Below, in pieces: positions 10,302 through 21,900 of a stretch of DNA of 64,000 nt (the stretch's first letter is position 1; every line of letters begins with the position of its first letter). The stretch covers positions 30,747,029 through 30,811,028 of the forward strand of contig OX467083.1 in NCBI GenBank assembly GCA_950106755.1, read 5' to 3'. The translations under genes and the position numbers were made by a program. The DNA is from Climacium dendroides. Lineage: Eukaryota > Streptophyta > Bryopsida > Hypnales > Climaciaceae. The notes beneath the pieces were generated by a model that ran no database searches, had not been told where the DNA came from, and saw only the letters and a program-made list of their open reading frames with translations.

Positions 10302-10387
10302 GGTGAATGGTGATGGAGCAGCTTGCACTGAGATTCGTGAAAAGTCTAGAACTTAAAACTAGGATGAATGGTGAGTGGAAACCAAGC

Positions 10388-10398
10388 CTTTTTATTGT
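10388..10398 (-). promoter_or_regulatory. TATA-like element of the small secreted-protein gene
   Basis: On the minus strand the sequence reads acaataaaaaggc, about 87-97 bp before the ATG at 10301. The spacing allows a 50-65 nt leader. It is a weak match to the TATA consensus. Confidence 0.3.
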
Positions 10399-10856
10399 AA
10401 GGGAATTGCAAAGGTTCAAAGGACAACGATCAACACTACTGGTGTGATTTGATCACTCGCTGGTAACAAATTGCGTGACTCTCTACATACATGCAATTCG
10501 TGCACTCACAGAATGGAGTTTTCTCTGAAAATTAATTTGTTCTGAAATTTCGGTCCGTTTCTGACCCTTGTTTAATTTGAGATTGCCTAGCGTGATCCAA
10601 TATTTTGATGCTAAAATACAGAACTCTGACCAGTGGTTACATACAAGCCTAAACCATGGTTACAGCAATTGATTTGATTTCCTATTGCCAGAAATTTACA
10701 AGACGTGAGTGGAGAGGAAGCATAGTCCAGAACGGACATGCTGTGTGCATGTTGGAGGGGCAACAAGCTGGACAACATTTTTTCAAATTTGTACAGCCGT
10801 GAGGTTTGCTTCAGCTGCCTCAATTCCTGCGTGATTAGCCCTTACAACGCTGCTGC

Positions 10857-11090
10857 ATGCTTAAACAGCAGCTGAAGACTTTCAAGGGAAAATTGAATAT
10901 CAAAAGATATTCATGTCAGGAAGAATTTCAGACCGAATTCGATGCATGAAATCGGTTCCAAAGCCTCAAGGATAGGCCGATGCGCTCAGCACTCCTTAAA
11001 AAAATTGATGATGCCGCTTGCCAGCATATGTTCAAGGCTGCTACGGCTGCTAAGCTTAAAGACTTTGCGTTTCAATGCACGATCACATGA
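10857..11090 (+). pseudogene. Possible coding relic, 77 codons with one internal stop
   Basis: An ATG at 10857 opens a frame with protein-like composition (LKQQLKTFKGKLNI, then RSALLKKIDDAACQHMFKAA) that runs to a stop at 11088-11090. It is interrupted once, by TGA at 10947-10949. Base composition is higher in GC than typical spacer here. It may be a decayed exon or an unannotated intron-bearing gene; no family is recognised. Confidence 0.3.
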
Positions 11091-11819
11091 ACCTCTTAGC
11101 CGAAGTAGAGAGTCAGGAGGTGATACTGTATGAAGAGCTTTGGAAGGGTCTGTTGGCCTGTACTGAAGTAAACATTTATGGAATGGAAACTTTCACTACG
11201 ATTCTGATATCATTATGATTGTAATTGTATTCGATGGCTGTCCTTGAGACTTGTAATGCACATACATGTACATTGAATGAGCTTAATCCCTCAAGAACCA
11301 ATGATAGCACTCAATTGTTTTCACACGTGATTAAATTCTTTTTGAGATCATCCAAGTCTATTGAGTAATTGCATATAATTTTAGCTTTCATCAGCCACTT
11401 CCTTCCATTCAAATGTGTATTATTTTACCTCCAATCCAGAACAGGCGGCACCATCTATCTGACCTCGACCTCACATTAATAGAGAGACTATCAGGATCGC
11501 TTGAGTTACTGAAGGGAGGAAATTAAAGGAGGGAATCCAATTGCAAGAAAGAAGGAAGCTGAATCACTTGAGAAATGAAGAATCTCATTAGTGTGGTATC
11601 AAGCTTACAAAGGTTGTGTACAATGTCAGGTCAGCCGCCCAATGAGACGCGCATTAGTGCAGGCTCATGGCTCAGAAGATAATCTTCACAAGAATCCCTC
11701 GCAGACAAAAAAAATTACGAATGGAGCACCTGGCCGTGCGGCGATCCATTCTTACATGAGAATCTGTGTGCTGGCGGATGTGGAGAGTCATGCACCGCAA
11801 TGAATTGGATCAGTTAGCG
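11091..11819. other. Spacer and 3' flank of the GIL1/IRKI-type gene
   Basis: No supported gene. The part next to 11820 presumably contains the 3' untranslated region of the minus-strand gene. Open frames here are short and unlike known proteins. Confidence 0.4.
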
Positions 11820-14800
11820 TTATTGGTATTTACTGCTACAAAACACTTGGCACTTGATGGTGTGTCGATTTACAATGAAGCCCGGGTTCACCATCACGCT
11901 GATCTTGGAGCGGCTGGCGTCCTCCTCCAAAGTGGTAACCTGCTCCATGAAACGGGGATCAAACTCCGCGGCCAAGGAGACTCGAAAAATGGTGACAGGA
12001 TTGTCATGCGCAAACGCTAGGTGATGAAGAAGCCACACGGATTTGAAGGCATTGAAGAACGTCCCCAGCAGGGCGAGCGACGTCTCCTTGTCCGCTACTT
12101 TCGTGAGCTGCGACAGGATGAGCTCCATGCGGATGACGAAAAACCGGTGGAACGTGGGGTTCACGATGATGGATCCTGGCTTGCCTAATGATTTCTCAAT
12201 GGCGGCCCACTCTTGTTTCCGAAGCTCGTGGAAAGCTTGGCAGCAAGAGGATTTGAGCGCATCGGGGTCGCACAGCGGCGACGTCCCGTTGGGCTCGAAG
12301 CTCACATTCTCGAAGCTCTCAAACAGGATTTGGTTGAGAAAGGATTCGAAGAAGAGGATGATGACATTGCGAGGCATCTTGCGCACCCAGCCACTGGCGT
12401 CTTTCTGCTGCTCCAGGAGCGAGGTGATGACTTGCGTGGCCGATTCGCCCGCGTCGCGGATGTGAGTGCACAGACCCGAAGCGAGCCTCTTGATGCAGAA
12501 CTTGGACTCCTCAAACGCTTTCTGAAAGAGCTGCGGGGTGACTTCCAGAGTGGTGAAGCGACTGCCCTTCAAGCCGTTGCCGGTGTTCTCACGACGGTGC
12601 TTGGCGATCTCGTAATCGAGCTGCACCACCTTCGTTTCGACTTGGAGTTGCCCCAACTCAGTTTCGAGATCCTGGCAGCGTTTCTGCAGCTGGTTGCATT
12701 TCCCCTCCGCTGCGTCCATGGCGATTTGCAACGCTTTGTACTCATTCGCCGTGGCCAACTCGTTCTTCTTCGCTTGCTCAAGTTTGAACTGCAAGGTCTT
12801 GATGGTGTAGTCCATGACCTTGAAGGAGTTTGAATCCAGCTTCACGGAGCCTTGATCGCCGCTCTGGAACAACTCGTTCACTTTGGAGCCGTGGCTCTTC
12901 TTCCTTCCCCACCCCAAGAAGTTGAACATGCTGTGTGACTTTGAGCTCTTTACGTTTATGCTTCCAGATCTTGTCAGCTCTGGAGCATAGCCCATGTCTC
13001 CACCTGTTGCAATCACAAAACTACACTGTTAAAAACACTCGCATTGGGAGACGGGAGGGTATAAGATATTCAAAGAACGTGGTGATCCAAAGAAGATGCG
13101 GTTAACCAATCACAACATCCACCAGCATACACACTGTGAGGACCCCAAGCGGTACTGATCGTGTTGAACATTGATCAACAAGCGAACTTTTTACGTTAGC
13201 CACCCAAGAGATGATGAACATGATGCACAATGGAATTGTCCACTTGGACACACGCATTCACTGTGGAATATGTGTCGCATTCAACGAAGTCAGAAACCCA
13301 CAAATATCTTAAACCCTAAACCCTCCAGAGTTAGCAGCAACAGTAGTACCTGATGGGTCTTTCTCAGACTCAGGTGTGACAATGGAACCATCGCCGCTGC
13401 CGCTGCGGCTCCAACTGCCGGTAGGAGCACTGGCGACAGGGCCATTGTTCCAACTAGCGACAGGGGCACTGGACACAGGCCCGGCGGACTCCGCGCGTCG
13501 CTTGCTCCCCTGAAGTGAATTTCCACGGTCTTTGCCGATGTTCCGCAGCGTTTCAGACTTCTTCCCTGCAAATATCGGAGAGATAGAGCGCGACAAGTTC
13601 TTCCAGCCCTTCCCACCTGACTTCTCCTCTTTTTCCACCGTCAAGTTCGAAGCGTTTGAAGCGATCGAAATATCCGAAGCGGACGTACTCTCCTTCAGCT
13701 GTTGCTGTTGCTGTTGCAGTTTGGCTTGTCTCTTTAGTTTCATTGAGCTCCCAGAACGAGAGCTCTTCGTGACCTCGGGTGGTGACCAGCTCTCTGTCAC
13801 TGGCGGAGGTGACATCCGCGGGTTCGGGAGCGGGGGTTTAGCGAATTCGGGGCTCCGGGGGTCGGGACCTTGCGGGTGAGTCCGAGTGGGAGTGAGCCAG
13901 CCGAAATTCGACTTGGGCGCTTTGGGACTGGGTATGTCCAATGCCGCGCGCGTGTGATCCGTGTGGGGACTCCATTGCGGGGAGCTCGCGACACTTGTGC
14001 GCTCTCGCGCGTAGAATTCGTCTGGGCTGGTGGACGGAATCATGTACTTGCTTCGAGGACTCTTCATCGCTGCCAGGACAGACGCATTGGTGCTGCTGTC
14101 GACGCTCTGATCAGCGCTTAGTAAATGCCCGCTCAGGTCCGGCGACGTCTTATCCGGCGTGAGAATGCCGTTGCTAGGGTTCTTGATGCGCTCCACAAAC
14201 TTATTGGGGCTTCGGGACCGCAACGGATGCGGATGCATTTGCTCGAACTCCGGGGTGTGCGTGGAGATGTCTGCGTGAATCTCCTTCCACAATGCTGGTG
14301 AATCGAACTCTTGGAAGTCCGTCACCGCGTCCTGGAAGTCTGTCTCGCCGTGTAAGCTCCGGTCGCTCATTACTATTTTGGTCGGGGGTTGATTGGGAAG
14401 CACAATGTCTTCCACGCTCTGCCCCGCAGAGTCTGGATCCTTCACCCAGCACACCACAGCAGGACAAAGAACCTAAAAACACACTCAACACATTTACGTC
14501 AGAAATTACCAGGCGAATCCACTCAAGCAGCGCAGATTCCAAACGCAGATCATACGCTTACATCCCCACATTCCTTTCCTACCGATCACTGCAGATTCAA
14601 TACTAAAGCAACCCTAAACCCCCACAATCCCTACATAGATCGAATGGATTAGATTATTAGCTACACATTTAAATTTCTCGTGTCCTCTACACTCCGCTTT
14701 GGCTAATACAGTGTCCCATTGCGAAGACTCCTGAGCTTACAGGAGAGAAGATCGAGTAGTCTTCCTGCGAGAGCGTGTTGCGATTCCCCACAGCTCGTTT

Positions 14801-14881
14801 CTTTGAGCTCATAGAAGTCCCGATCACAGGTTTCCGTCCCGGACCCCGCGCTGGATTTGAAATCTGCATTGTCCGTCCCAT
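11820..14881 (-). CDS. GIL1/IRKI-family protein, three exons
   Basis: I join three exons: 14741-14881, 13350-14472 and 11820-13003. Introns are 14473-14740 (phase 0, donor GTAAGC) and 13004-13349 (phase 1, donor GTACTA, acceptor AACAG). The product is 815 residues. The ATG at 14881 follows an in-frame TGA directly, which fixes the start. Residues 48-421 are a Ser/Pro-rich, low-complexity region with many SP motifs and a short Gln run from CAG/CAA codons. Residues about 483-557 are a coiled coil. The C-terminal domain ends with SVMVNPGFIVN and a Cys-Gln-Val strand, matching the conserved end of the plant GRAVITROPIC IN THE LIGHT 1/IRK-interacting family, as do ILFFESFLNQILFESFEN and SVWLLHHLAF. 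The family acts in light-modified gravitropism and with receptor-like kinases in seed plants; the role here is inferred. The long disordered exon suggests phosphorylation. Confidence 0.88.
13310..13324. promoter_or_regulatory. Telo-box-like repeat in the second intron of the GIL1/IRKI-type gene
   Basis: The sequence taaaccctaaaccct holds two copies of the plant telomere-type heptamer. Single and double telo-boxes are known regulatory motifs in plant genes and Polycomb targets. Its intronic position, near the 5' splice site, makes a role possible but unproven. Confidence 0.35.
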
Positions 14882-15960
14882 TCAGACATCACTTGCAACC
14901 ACGACACGCCTCTCCACACACCCTCACAGCAGCAAACACGCCGCCACTCCTCGCCACCAATTCCTGCCGCCCACTTCATTCTCCGCAGCCCCCACGCAAA
15001 ATCACCATCCCGTTCGACGCCATCTTCTCCAACGCGACCGCATTCCCACTTCATCCCGATCCACAAATCTCCCACCCCATCGCCCACTCCATCTCCCACC
15101 CCATCTCACATCCCATCTCACTCCCCTCCACAAACATAGCGATCGCAACCACGAGTGGTCCCAGCAATGTCGACAAGGAGAGCAGCTCCTACACAAACTG
15201 AACACCACCACGACCTAGCTACACACCCAACGGTCCCCATCAGGCAGGAGTGATGAAGGAGATCCAACACATCTCAACAAACCCAACGACGAAAACCCAG
15301 ATCTTGGAAGCCAGAAAGAGCTCGGATGAGAGCAGCTGTACATCATGTAGCCTGTCAAGAGCTACCGGCCAAAGCTTCACTCCCCGTCGGAGTGATGAGA
15401 GCGAGGAGATCTCACTCCAAACCAACACAACAGGGATGCTCACTGCAGGATTGACACTACTACTACTACTGTTTCAGGTATGTAGCTAGCTGGGTCCTCC
15501 GTCATCCCGGCTACGTGAAAGAGCCGGACGTGAGCCCGGTGCTGCGCAAGGGGAATCATGCGCAGCACGAGGGGACGGCCGAATTGCCGAAATGGGTGAA
15601 TGGGGAACTTGCTGCGACGGATTGAGCCAAATGCAGGCAACTGCAAAGGTGTCACGGAGCGGGGCCTGCGGACGCGAGATGCCAGGGCGGACGACGGAAC
15701 AAGCGCGAGCGGACGACGACGCGGGTCTGCGGACCGTTGGATCGATGAGGGGGGGCCCAGGGCCGCCGATCTGGACGCCCGACCGGGACGGGACGGGTCC
15801 TGTTTTTGGTCCGTCCGTCGGTCCGGTGACTTCGGTCCCGTTGGGGGCTTGACGGGCATGGGGGGCCCTTGCGGTTAATGCACCGTTGCACGAATGCACG
15901 CTTCTCTTTGTGGCCACGCCGGCCCCTTAATTTCCCACCTCGCCCTTCAGTTGGGTTCTT
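14882..15960 (-). promoter_or_regulatory. GC-rich upstream region of the GIL1/IRKI-type gene
   Basis: The first part (14882-15200) is C-rich with short direct repeats of cccatctc type. From about 15500 to 15900 GC content and CpG frequency rise sharply against AT-rich surroundings. A perfect 10-bp stem with a 10-nt loop lies at 15539-15568 (arms gtgctgcgca and tgcgcagcac), preceded by a smaller ccggct/agccgg hairpin. Composition then drops abruptly at about 15930. It probably holds the promoter and leader. Long open frames on both strands lack ATG starts or homology and are composition artefacts. Confidence 0.45.
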
Positions 15961-16002
15961 AAATTTAACCCCTTAACCCTCTGGACTTTCTCCAGAATTG
16001 AC

Positions 16003-16265
16003 AATTTGGAGAAAATCATTATAAAATGCTATTTGGAAGAATATTTTAGAAGTGATATACAAAAGAAAGTTGTAGATTTTGAATTTTACATTCCATCCGT
16101 ATGGTTAGATTCACCAATGCTATCACCAATATTTTTGTATAAATTTGGAAAGGGAAATTTCAAAATTCCTTCAAAATTTGATTACAAGCAAAATATTATC
16201 ATTTTTTGAGCAAAACTTATTGGAATGGATTCAAAATGAGGTTCTCTTGACATGGTGATTTTTTG
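16003..16265 (+). repeat. Dispersed repeat, inverted relative to 30135-30418
   Basis: The phrases gacaatttggaga, gttgtagattttgaattt, attcaccaatgctatc and attacaagcaaaatattatc recur in reverse complement at 30135-30418. Similarity is well below identity but continuous. The element type is not determined and no coding is seen. Confidence 0.65.
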
Positions 16266-16812
16266 AAATTTTTGTGTTCTTTACATCTAGGACCTCATTT
16301 TTGCAAACCTAGTTTTGAACTAGAGTCAATGCAATTTGACCACTTGATACGCTTTTGTATTTGTAATTTTAGAAAAATTTGTATTCTAGTAACACCAAAT
16401 CCAACCATTAGATAAGACAAGGACTTGATAAAGTATCACCAAAAATTAGGATGATTTTCATCCAAGCAAAAATGAGATAGAAATAAGAACTTTAATCTGT
16501 TCATCATTCAAAAAATGGACATCAGAGCGCTCCAAGGTTAAAGAGCATCTAGCTAGTGTGTTTTTTTTCCATTTTCGAGAAGGAGACAATTGGTTCTTCA
16601 ATACTCATGTAATATTGGGTGATACTTGGTGATACCTATATAAAAACTAGGTGATACCTAGGTAAGATTAGTCTTTAAATGCAATAGTAATTTGGCTATT
16701 TTTTCCAAAAAAAATTAAAATTTCTATTACAAAAAATAGCCAAGATCATTTGGTTGTAGCCAAGTGGCAAAAATTTGTACATAAATACACTCTACATTCA
16801 ACCAAGTCTATA

Positions 16813-17010
16813 GTAAGGTAGGAGGCTCTAAAAGCGACCCTTTACGGGCTGATCTGCCTTTTTCAGAGTTTTGCATGAACAGAAATATTTTTAGCTCATT
16901 TTTCAGAGAAAGAAAAATGGATGCGGAATGTAACACAAGTGGTTTTATATTTTTTGAAGCATTTTTGAATTAGTTACAAATTTTCAAAGATTTCTGTAGT
17001 AGGTACCTAT
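16813..17010 (+). repeat. TAAGGTAG-ended repeat sharing sequence with 53630-53815
   Basis: It starts taaggtaggaggctc and contains accctttacgggctg, then further on acacaagtggtttta and gaagcattt. The reverse complement of 53630-53815 carries the same order of blocks. Only one terminus is convincing. Confidence 0.6.
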
Positions 17011-17231
17011 TTGTGACCATAGGTCTCCCAAAATCTTTCTCCTTGCAACTTCTAAATCGATTTCTGAATCAGGGAAGAAATGATTGGCTCTCAAAATAAA
17101 ATAAGTACATTTTTCTTGATTCATTCACCACCAACAGTGGTTCATTTAAAGATCACCTCCCATCCATTTTACAACCAGCTATGGGGCGATTGCAAGGAGA
17201 TGGTCGCAATTACAGCATCCTACCTTAGTAC

Positions 17232-17461
17232 AAGGAGCCTCTTGCAGAGGTGGTTTTGCCCCCTGTATTTTATCCTTAGGAAAAATGTAGGAACCCTTTA
17301 TTTGGTACTCAAATTTTTTTTGGCAAATTTTGAGTTCATATTTGCAATTAGAGGCCCCAAATTAACTAGGAGAGGTGTTCGCAATTAAATTAAAACAACA
17401 CAAAATAGGGGGTCATTCCTTTTACATTCACCCTTGGCTGGACCTCCGCAAGAGGCTCGTT
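17232..17461. mobile_element. MITE, shared-core family (copy A, ~230 bp)
   Basis: The ends aaggagcctcttgcagaggt and acctccgcaagaggctcgtt are inverted repeats of each other. The core contains gcaaattttgagttcata and ttgcaattagaggcccc, which recurs in elements at 29290-29523, 29997-30125 and 52159-52409. In each fully preserved copy the two ends match each other but differ from the ends of other copies. Non-coding. Confidence 0.7.
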
Positions 17462-17544
17462 GCACTACTATATACTCGACCAAAGCATCCCCACGATAGC
17501 TCTCCAAGTGATGCAAACTCCATGATTAGCCATGTGAGGGCAAC

Positions 17545-18290
17545 TTTTTTTGTTTGTTTGAAACAAATGGAGACTCCATTGCAAAAGTACTAGTACACAA
17601 TGGCTAAGCTGAAAAGTGGGACAAACAAAGAAACCACACTAACTTACATAAACATGTATAAAACAAGCTTAAGCCTATTCCAAATTACCGTATTACCAAT
17701 CTTGGTGGCCACCACCGGGAACCTAGTTCAAATCTTGTCGAACTTCATCAAGGTTCTATTGGCCAATTAGAGTTGACAACGCACACATCGATATGTACCT
17801 TTATCAATGCAACTCATCTTGAATTGAGAAGGCCCATAGCACTTTGTGAAGTCTAGCAAGAGACAAGTGTTCTCAATTGAATACTAAGCTATTGTAAGTA
17901 ATCCAAATAAACCAAAGGGTTAAATTCCTAAGCACATTCCAAATGGTCATAAACCTATAAAATTTTCTAAGTAAACGAGAATCAAAAATACAATGCATAT
18001 AATCTAACCTATGATGAGGTCCTAAAATTGGGTGTGCCCCAAGGTGGTGGTGTAATATGGATTGTGCATATTCCAACACTTTTTGGGCCCTTGGACAAAG
18101 ATAGAATACATGAATGGGGTTTCTTCCTCTCTTGTGGCACAACAAATGCATCTAGTGTCGATCTCTATGGGAAGACAATTCAAGTGTCTCTTGCCATGTG
18201 AGTCAAGTGGACAAAGTTAGGATTAGTTGCCATCAATGGATGAACATCCAAATTTTGAATCTCCGGCTGGATTCCATTGGAAATTATTCA
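17545..18290 (-). mobile_element. LINE retrotransposon 3' fragment with zf-RVT relic
   Basis: On the minus strand, 18151-17873 translates to a zinc-finger reverse-transcriptase tail: a CHK segment, then PIHVFYLCPRAQKV, and finally WNVLRNLTLWFIWITYNSL, the typical C-terminus of plant LINE ORF2. Farther upstream the frame is broken by stops. The 3' end has the phrase atggagtctccatttgtttc followed by an A-rich tail (T-run at 17545-17551 on plus). It is a dead, 5'-truncated copy. The 3' end phrase is shared with the insertions at 9232-9433 and about 31918. Confidence 0.7.
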
Positions 18291-18294
18291 CTAT

Positions 18295-18390
18295 CACTAC
18301 TAGAAAATTTTGATTTTCTGTTGTTTTGGTCGCGTTGATTCGGTCAAAATTTGACTGAAATCTGACCGAAATCAAAATTTTCTAGTAGTA
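18295..18390. mobile_element. Miniature CACTA-type element (96 bp) with TAT target duplication
   Basis: It begins CACTACTAGAAAATTTTGAT and ends with the inverted ATCAAAATTTTCTAGTAGTA. The 3-bp target duplication TAT is at 18292-18294 and 18391-18393. The terminal sequence CACTACTAGAAAA and a 3-bp duplication are hallmarks of the CACTA/En-Spm superfamily. The last base differs from the expected G. A second copy lies at 58125-58217. Confidence 0.75.
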
Positions 18391-18835
18391 TATCTATTCA
18401 ATCGGCTAGCCCTCCATCTTCTAGTTTGCACAAATTAGATATGCAGACTTAGAGGGCTTCAAAAGTTGACCAAAGCCCCTTTTTAAAATAAAAAAAATAG
18501 TCCCCGCTATAGTCATATTGCACAATATCAAAACGAGTGTCGTCTAATGGAGCAACAACCGACAAAACAAGTGTCACAATTGAGCCGCCTCAGTGGAAGG
18601 AATGAAGGCTACATGTACTCCAACTCTTGGCTATTGGCCCTAATAGCAAGCACATGGACCCTTGTGGCCCTCCAACCTAGACAGGCAAACCATTCTAGCG
18701 CTTAGATGTTTGATTATCCAATGTAGAGCGGCTCTTGTTGGAGAGCTATAAGGTCAAAGTTTGCAATTGTAATGTCATGTAGCCCTGATGGGTGGGGAAG
18801 AGATTGGATAAGAATCTTCACTTATTGATTCTCTT

Positions 18836-18955
18836 AAGATTGTTCAATTTTGACTAATGAGGTTGTCCATTGATTTTGGTGAAATTTGAAATTCTCCTTT
18901 TCCACTCACTAAGGCAGGCAAGACAATTAGTATTCACTTCTTGTCTTCTAGTGTT
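18836..18955 (+). repeat. Single-arm copy of the 62673-62999 foldback
   Basis: The phrases attgattttggtgaaa, caagacaatt and cacttcttgtcttctagtgt occur here in the same order as in the left arm at 62673-62804. Only one arm is present, so it no longer folds back. Confidence 0.65.
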
Positions 18956-21900
18956 TTTCTGCTAGGCGGGCTTACATGGTAGGAGGCCCTAAGTACCCCA
19001 TGACTCAACCCAAAAATATCCAGCGTAGTGATGGACAATCAAATAGAGTGTCTCGTGAGTGGCACACTATTGAATTTGAGTGTACTTTTTATGCCAATTT
19101 TGAGGTACCAAATCCCCAATTATCCCTCACGTAAATAAATAAATGAACTATCAACTGGACCTCACATAAATAAATAAATAATTCAAATATCAAGTCATAG
19201 TTTGAACTATCTTCAAAATAAAATTGGTTGACAAAATGAAAGAATAATTTCATTGGCATTTGGTGAGGAATTAGGGTGGAGAGTTTGTTATTATAATGAA
19301 ATTCATTGTCCATCATGAATCTTCAAAGGGTATGGAATAATTTAAGATGAGAGCTTGACCATTCATTGTCAAAACTTAGGAATTGTGTTTGAAATAGAAT
19401 TTCAAACCTCATTTAAGCATGGTAAAATATCTCTTCCAAAAAACTTTATACTAAGAGTATTTGGAAGATGAAGATAAACTTCATCTCCAAAAATCAATTT
19501 GAGATTTTGATCCTTCAATCAAAATTTATGGACAAAATTTTGAGAAGATGTTTGAAAATGTCAAAAAAAAATCCATGTCCAACTCCTCTCTCAAATTTGT
19601 TCATAACTTTTAATTGAAGGCTTGAAATCTGAAAAGGATTTTTGGAGAAGAAATTTATCTTCATTTTTCAGATTTTCTTACTTCAAAGTTTTCTAGAGAA
19701 AAATGTACTATTATAAGTAAATGAGGTGTGAAATTCTACTTCAAACACAATTCCTACTTTCGAATTGACTATGCGAGGTTGAGCTTCTACTCATTCTAAT
19801 TTATATATATCACATGGGTTGTTCTACCTCCTACCACCCCATATCTATATAGAGAGTTTTTCCACTTACTATAGTTGAATATTCAAAGTAAGTTACAAAT
19901 GATTTTGAAGAAATATGAAATGGTTGTTAGAATTACTTTCCTCAATGATTATAGAAATGAAAGTTAAATATTTTACAATTTGATTTTTAAGAGAGAAAAT
20001 TGCCTCTCATTGCATATCCAACTTGGCATCCCTTTTTGGAGCATTAATCATAGGGCAAAAAGAGAGAAGTGTGGCCTTGGTCTCCAAATCCACATGCCAA
20101 ACCAACATTTGAAGCCCCTCCGCTTAGCGAGTCTACCATAGGGATGCCCTAAACATCTAGATTTATTGAGGAAGAAGAAAGAGACCTATAAAGCACAAAA
20201 ATGATACTTAGGAATAGAGTTAACCCTTAAAGGACATGGTCTCTATGACCAAGGTAGTCACCAAAGTACTCCAATTATTGAACCAATCAATTTATTATTT
20301 ATTTCTACATTTAACAATGAAGTCATTTATTGGACACTTTTAATCCTTAGCATCCTTCAAGGATTACTCATAAAGTATGTGCACTAAAGGGCCAAACGTC
20401 AAAGTTTGAGAAAATCATAGGATGAAACTCCTTTTTGAAGCACCCAAACTAGGGTTTCATAGTGTTTGATATTATGTTTCTTTTGGACTATTCTTAGATA
20501 AACCTTCCTCTAATACCCCTTATACAAATCGGGGAGAAATTTACAATCAACTCTAATGAGTGATATTGGAAATTGTTCTTTTGGATGCTATGAAGAAACC
20601 ATGGGATTTAATTTAGTTGTGTCTACCATATATAGGGACAAAGTCATTAGACCCCGTATGAAATTGTTTCTTTGCGGGGTGAATATCCTTTCATTAACTT
20701 GTTATAGAATTTTGGGGATGTCATTTCACAAGATTAGAAATATTTTGTGACTTTTAATAAGGTTCATGCAACTTTATTGCTACATTCAAGGCTTTATTGA
20801 ATATTTTGTGACTTTTGGCATTAGGCGGGTCCTCCCAACTTAGTAAGGTAGCAAAAGAATTGGTTGAATTTCATTCTCTTATGTATTCCATAGATATTTT
20901 ACATTTATAAAACAATCACCTTGGTATTGAAATCATTTTTTATTTTCATTAGGGGGTTTTGAGGATTCAAATTATTTTTATTAATATTTTCTACACTATT
21001 CAATTATGCCACGTTATAATTTCTAAAAATTTCGTTACATGCCATATTTAATTCTTTTTTGAATTCTTTTTTAATAAATTTAACCCAAACATAGGATATT
21101 TTGCTAGAAATTGAAGTAAAATTCATGAAATAAATTTTGGATGGAAAGATAATGAGCTTTGACCATGATAATTTGGGCATTGACATTCATGGACAGTTGC
21201 ATACCTTATATTTTTGAATTCAACAAAGACGTGCAAAGTACTGCAATTTTTTTAAATTTTAGTGTGTTCCAATAATGAATTAGTCTTACCAATTCCATTA
21301 CTACACTTTCCTTGCCGTCAAAATTGTAGTACAAAATTGTGAAAATTCTTGATTGGTTTCAACATAAGGCTTTTTATAAATTTCTCATAACAATGTAGGC
21401 GTTTCTTTCATCACAAAACAAACTTGAACTTGTCTATGAAGCCCACGCAAAATGGATGGATGAAAAATGTCAGTCCTAAGTTGTGACTTTTCAAGTTTGT
21501 GTGTCATCCAAATTTTGGATGTCGGTGTGTTTCAAGGTTAAACTAGCTTTGGTCTAACATAAGGTATTTACACCTAAAATTGCACAAATAAGTTTTGTAG
21601 CATAATCAATATGTTGTAGAAAATGAACAACAATTTTTGCACATTGGTAAAGGACTGCAAATCAAAATGCAAGTGGTTCCATAATTTTAAGAAGCATTAT
21701 GAAATAATTACAAATTTTCAAAAATTCAAGGCGTAGGAGGCTAAAAGTGTGATGTAGGTGATGCCTAAATTCATTTGATGCACATTAAGAAATGACATCA
21801 ATAGTATTAAAACATGTCATGTAGAAGAGGTTAAAATAAAAAAATTGACCACTTGTAAAGGTGCCACCTCCACATTGGTATAAATAAAGCTCCTCACTAC

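Noticed and set aside
12213..12833. 206-codon plus-strand open frame
   Set aside because: It lies antisense to the coiled-coil exon of the GIL1/IRKI-type gene and mirrors its codon pattern.
15486..15917. 143-codon minus-strand open frame and overlapping plus frames
   Set aside because: It begins at GTG, has no domain, and several frames are open at once because of high GC content.
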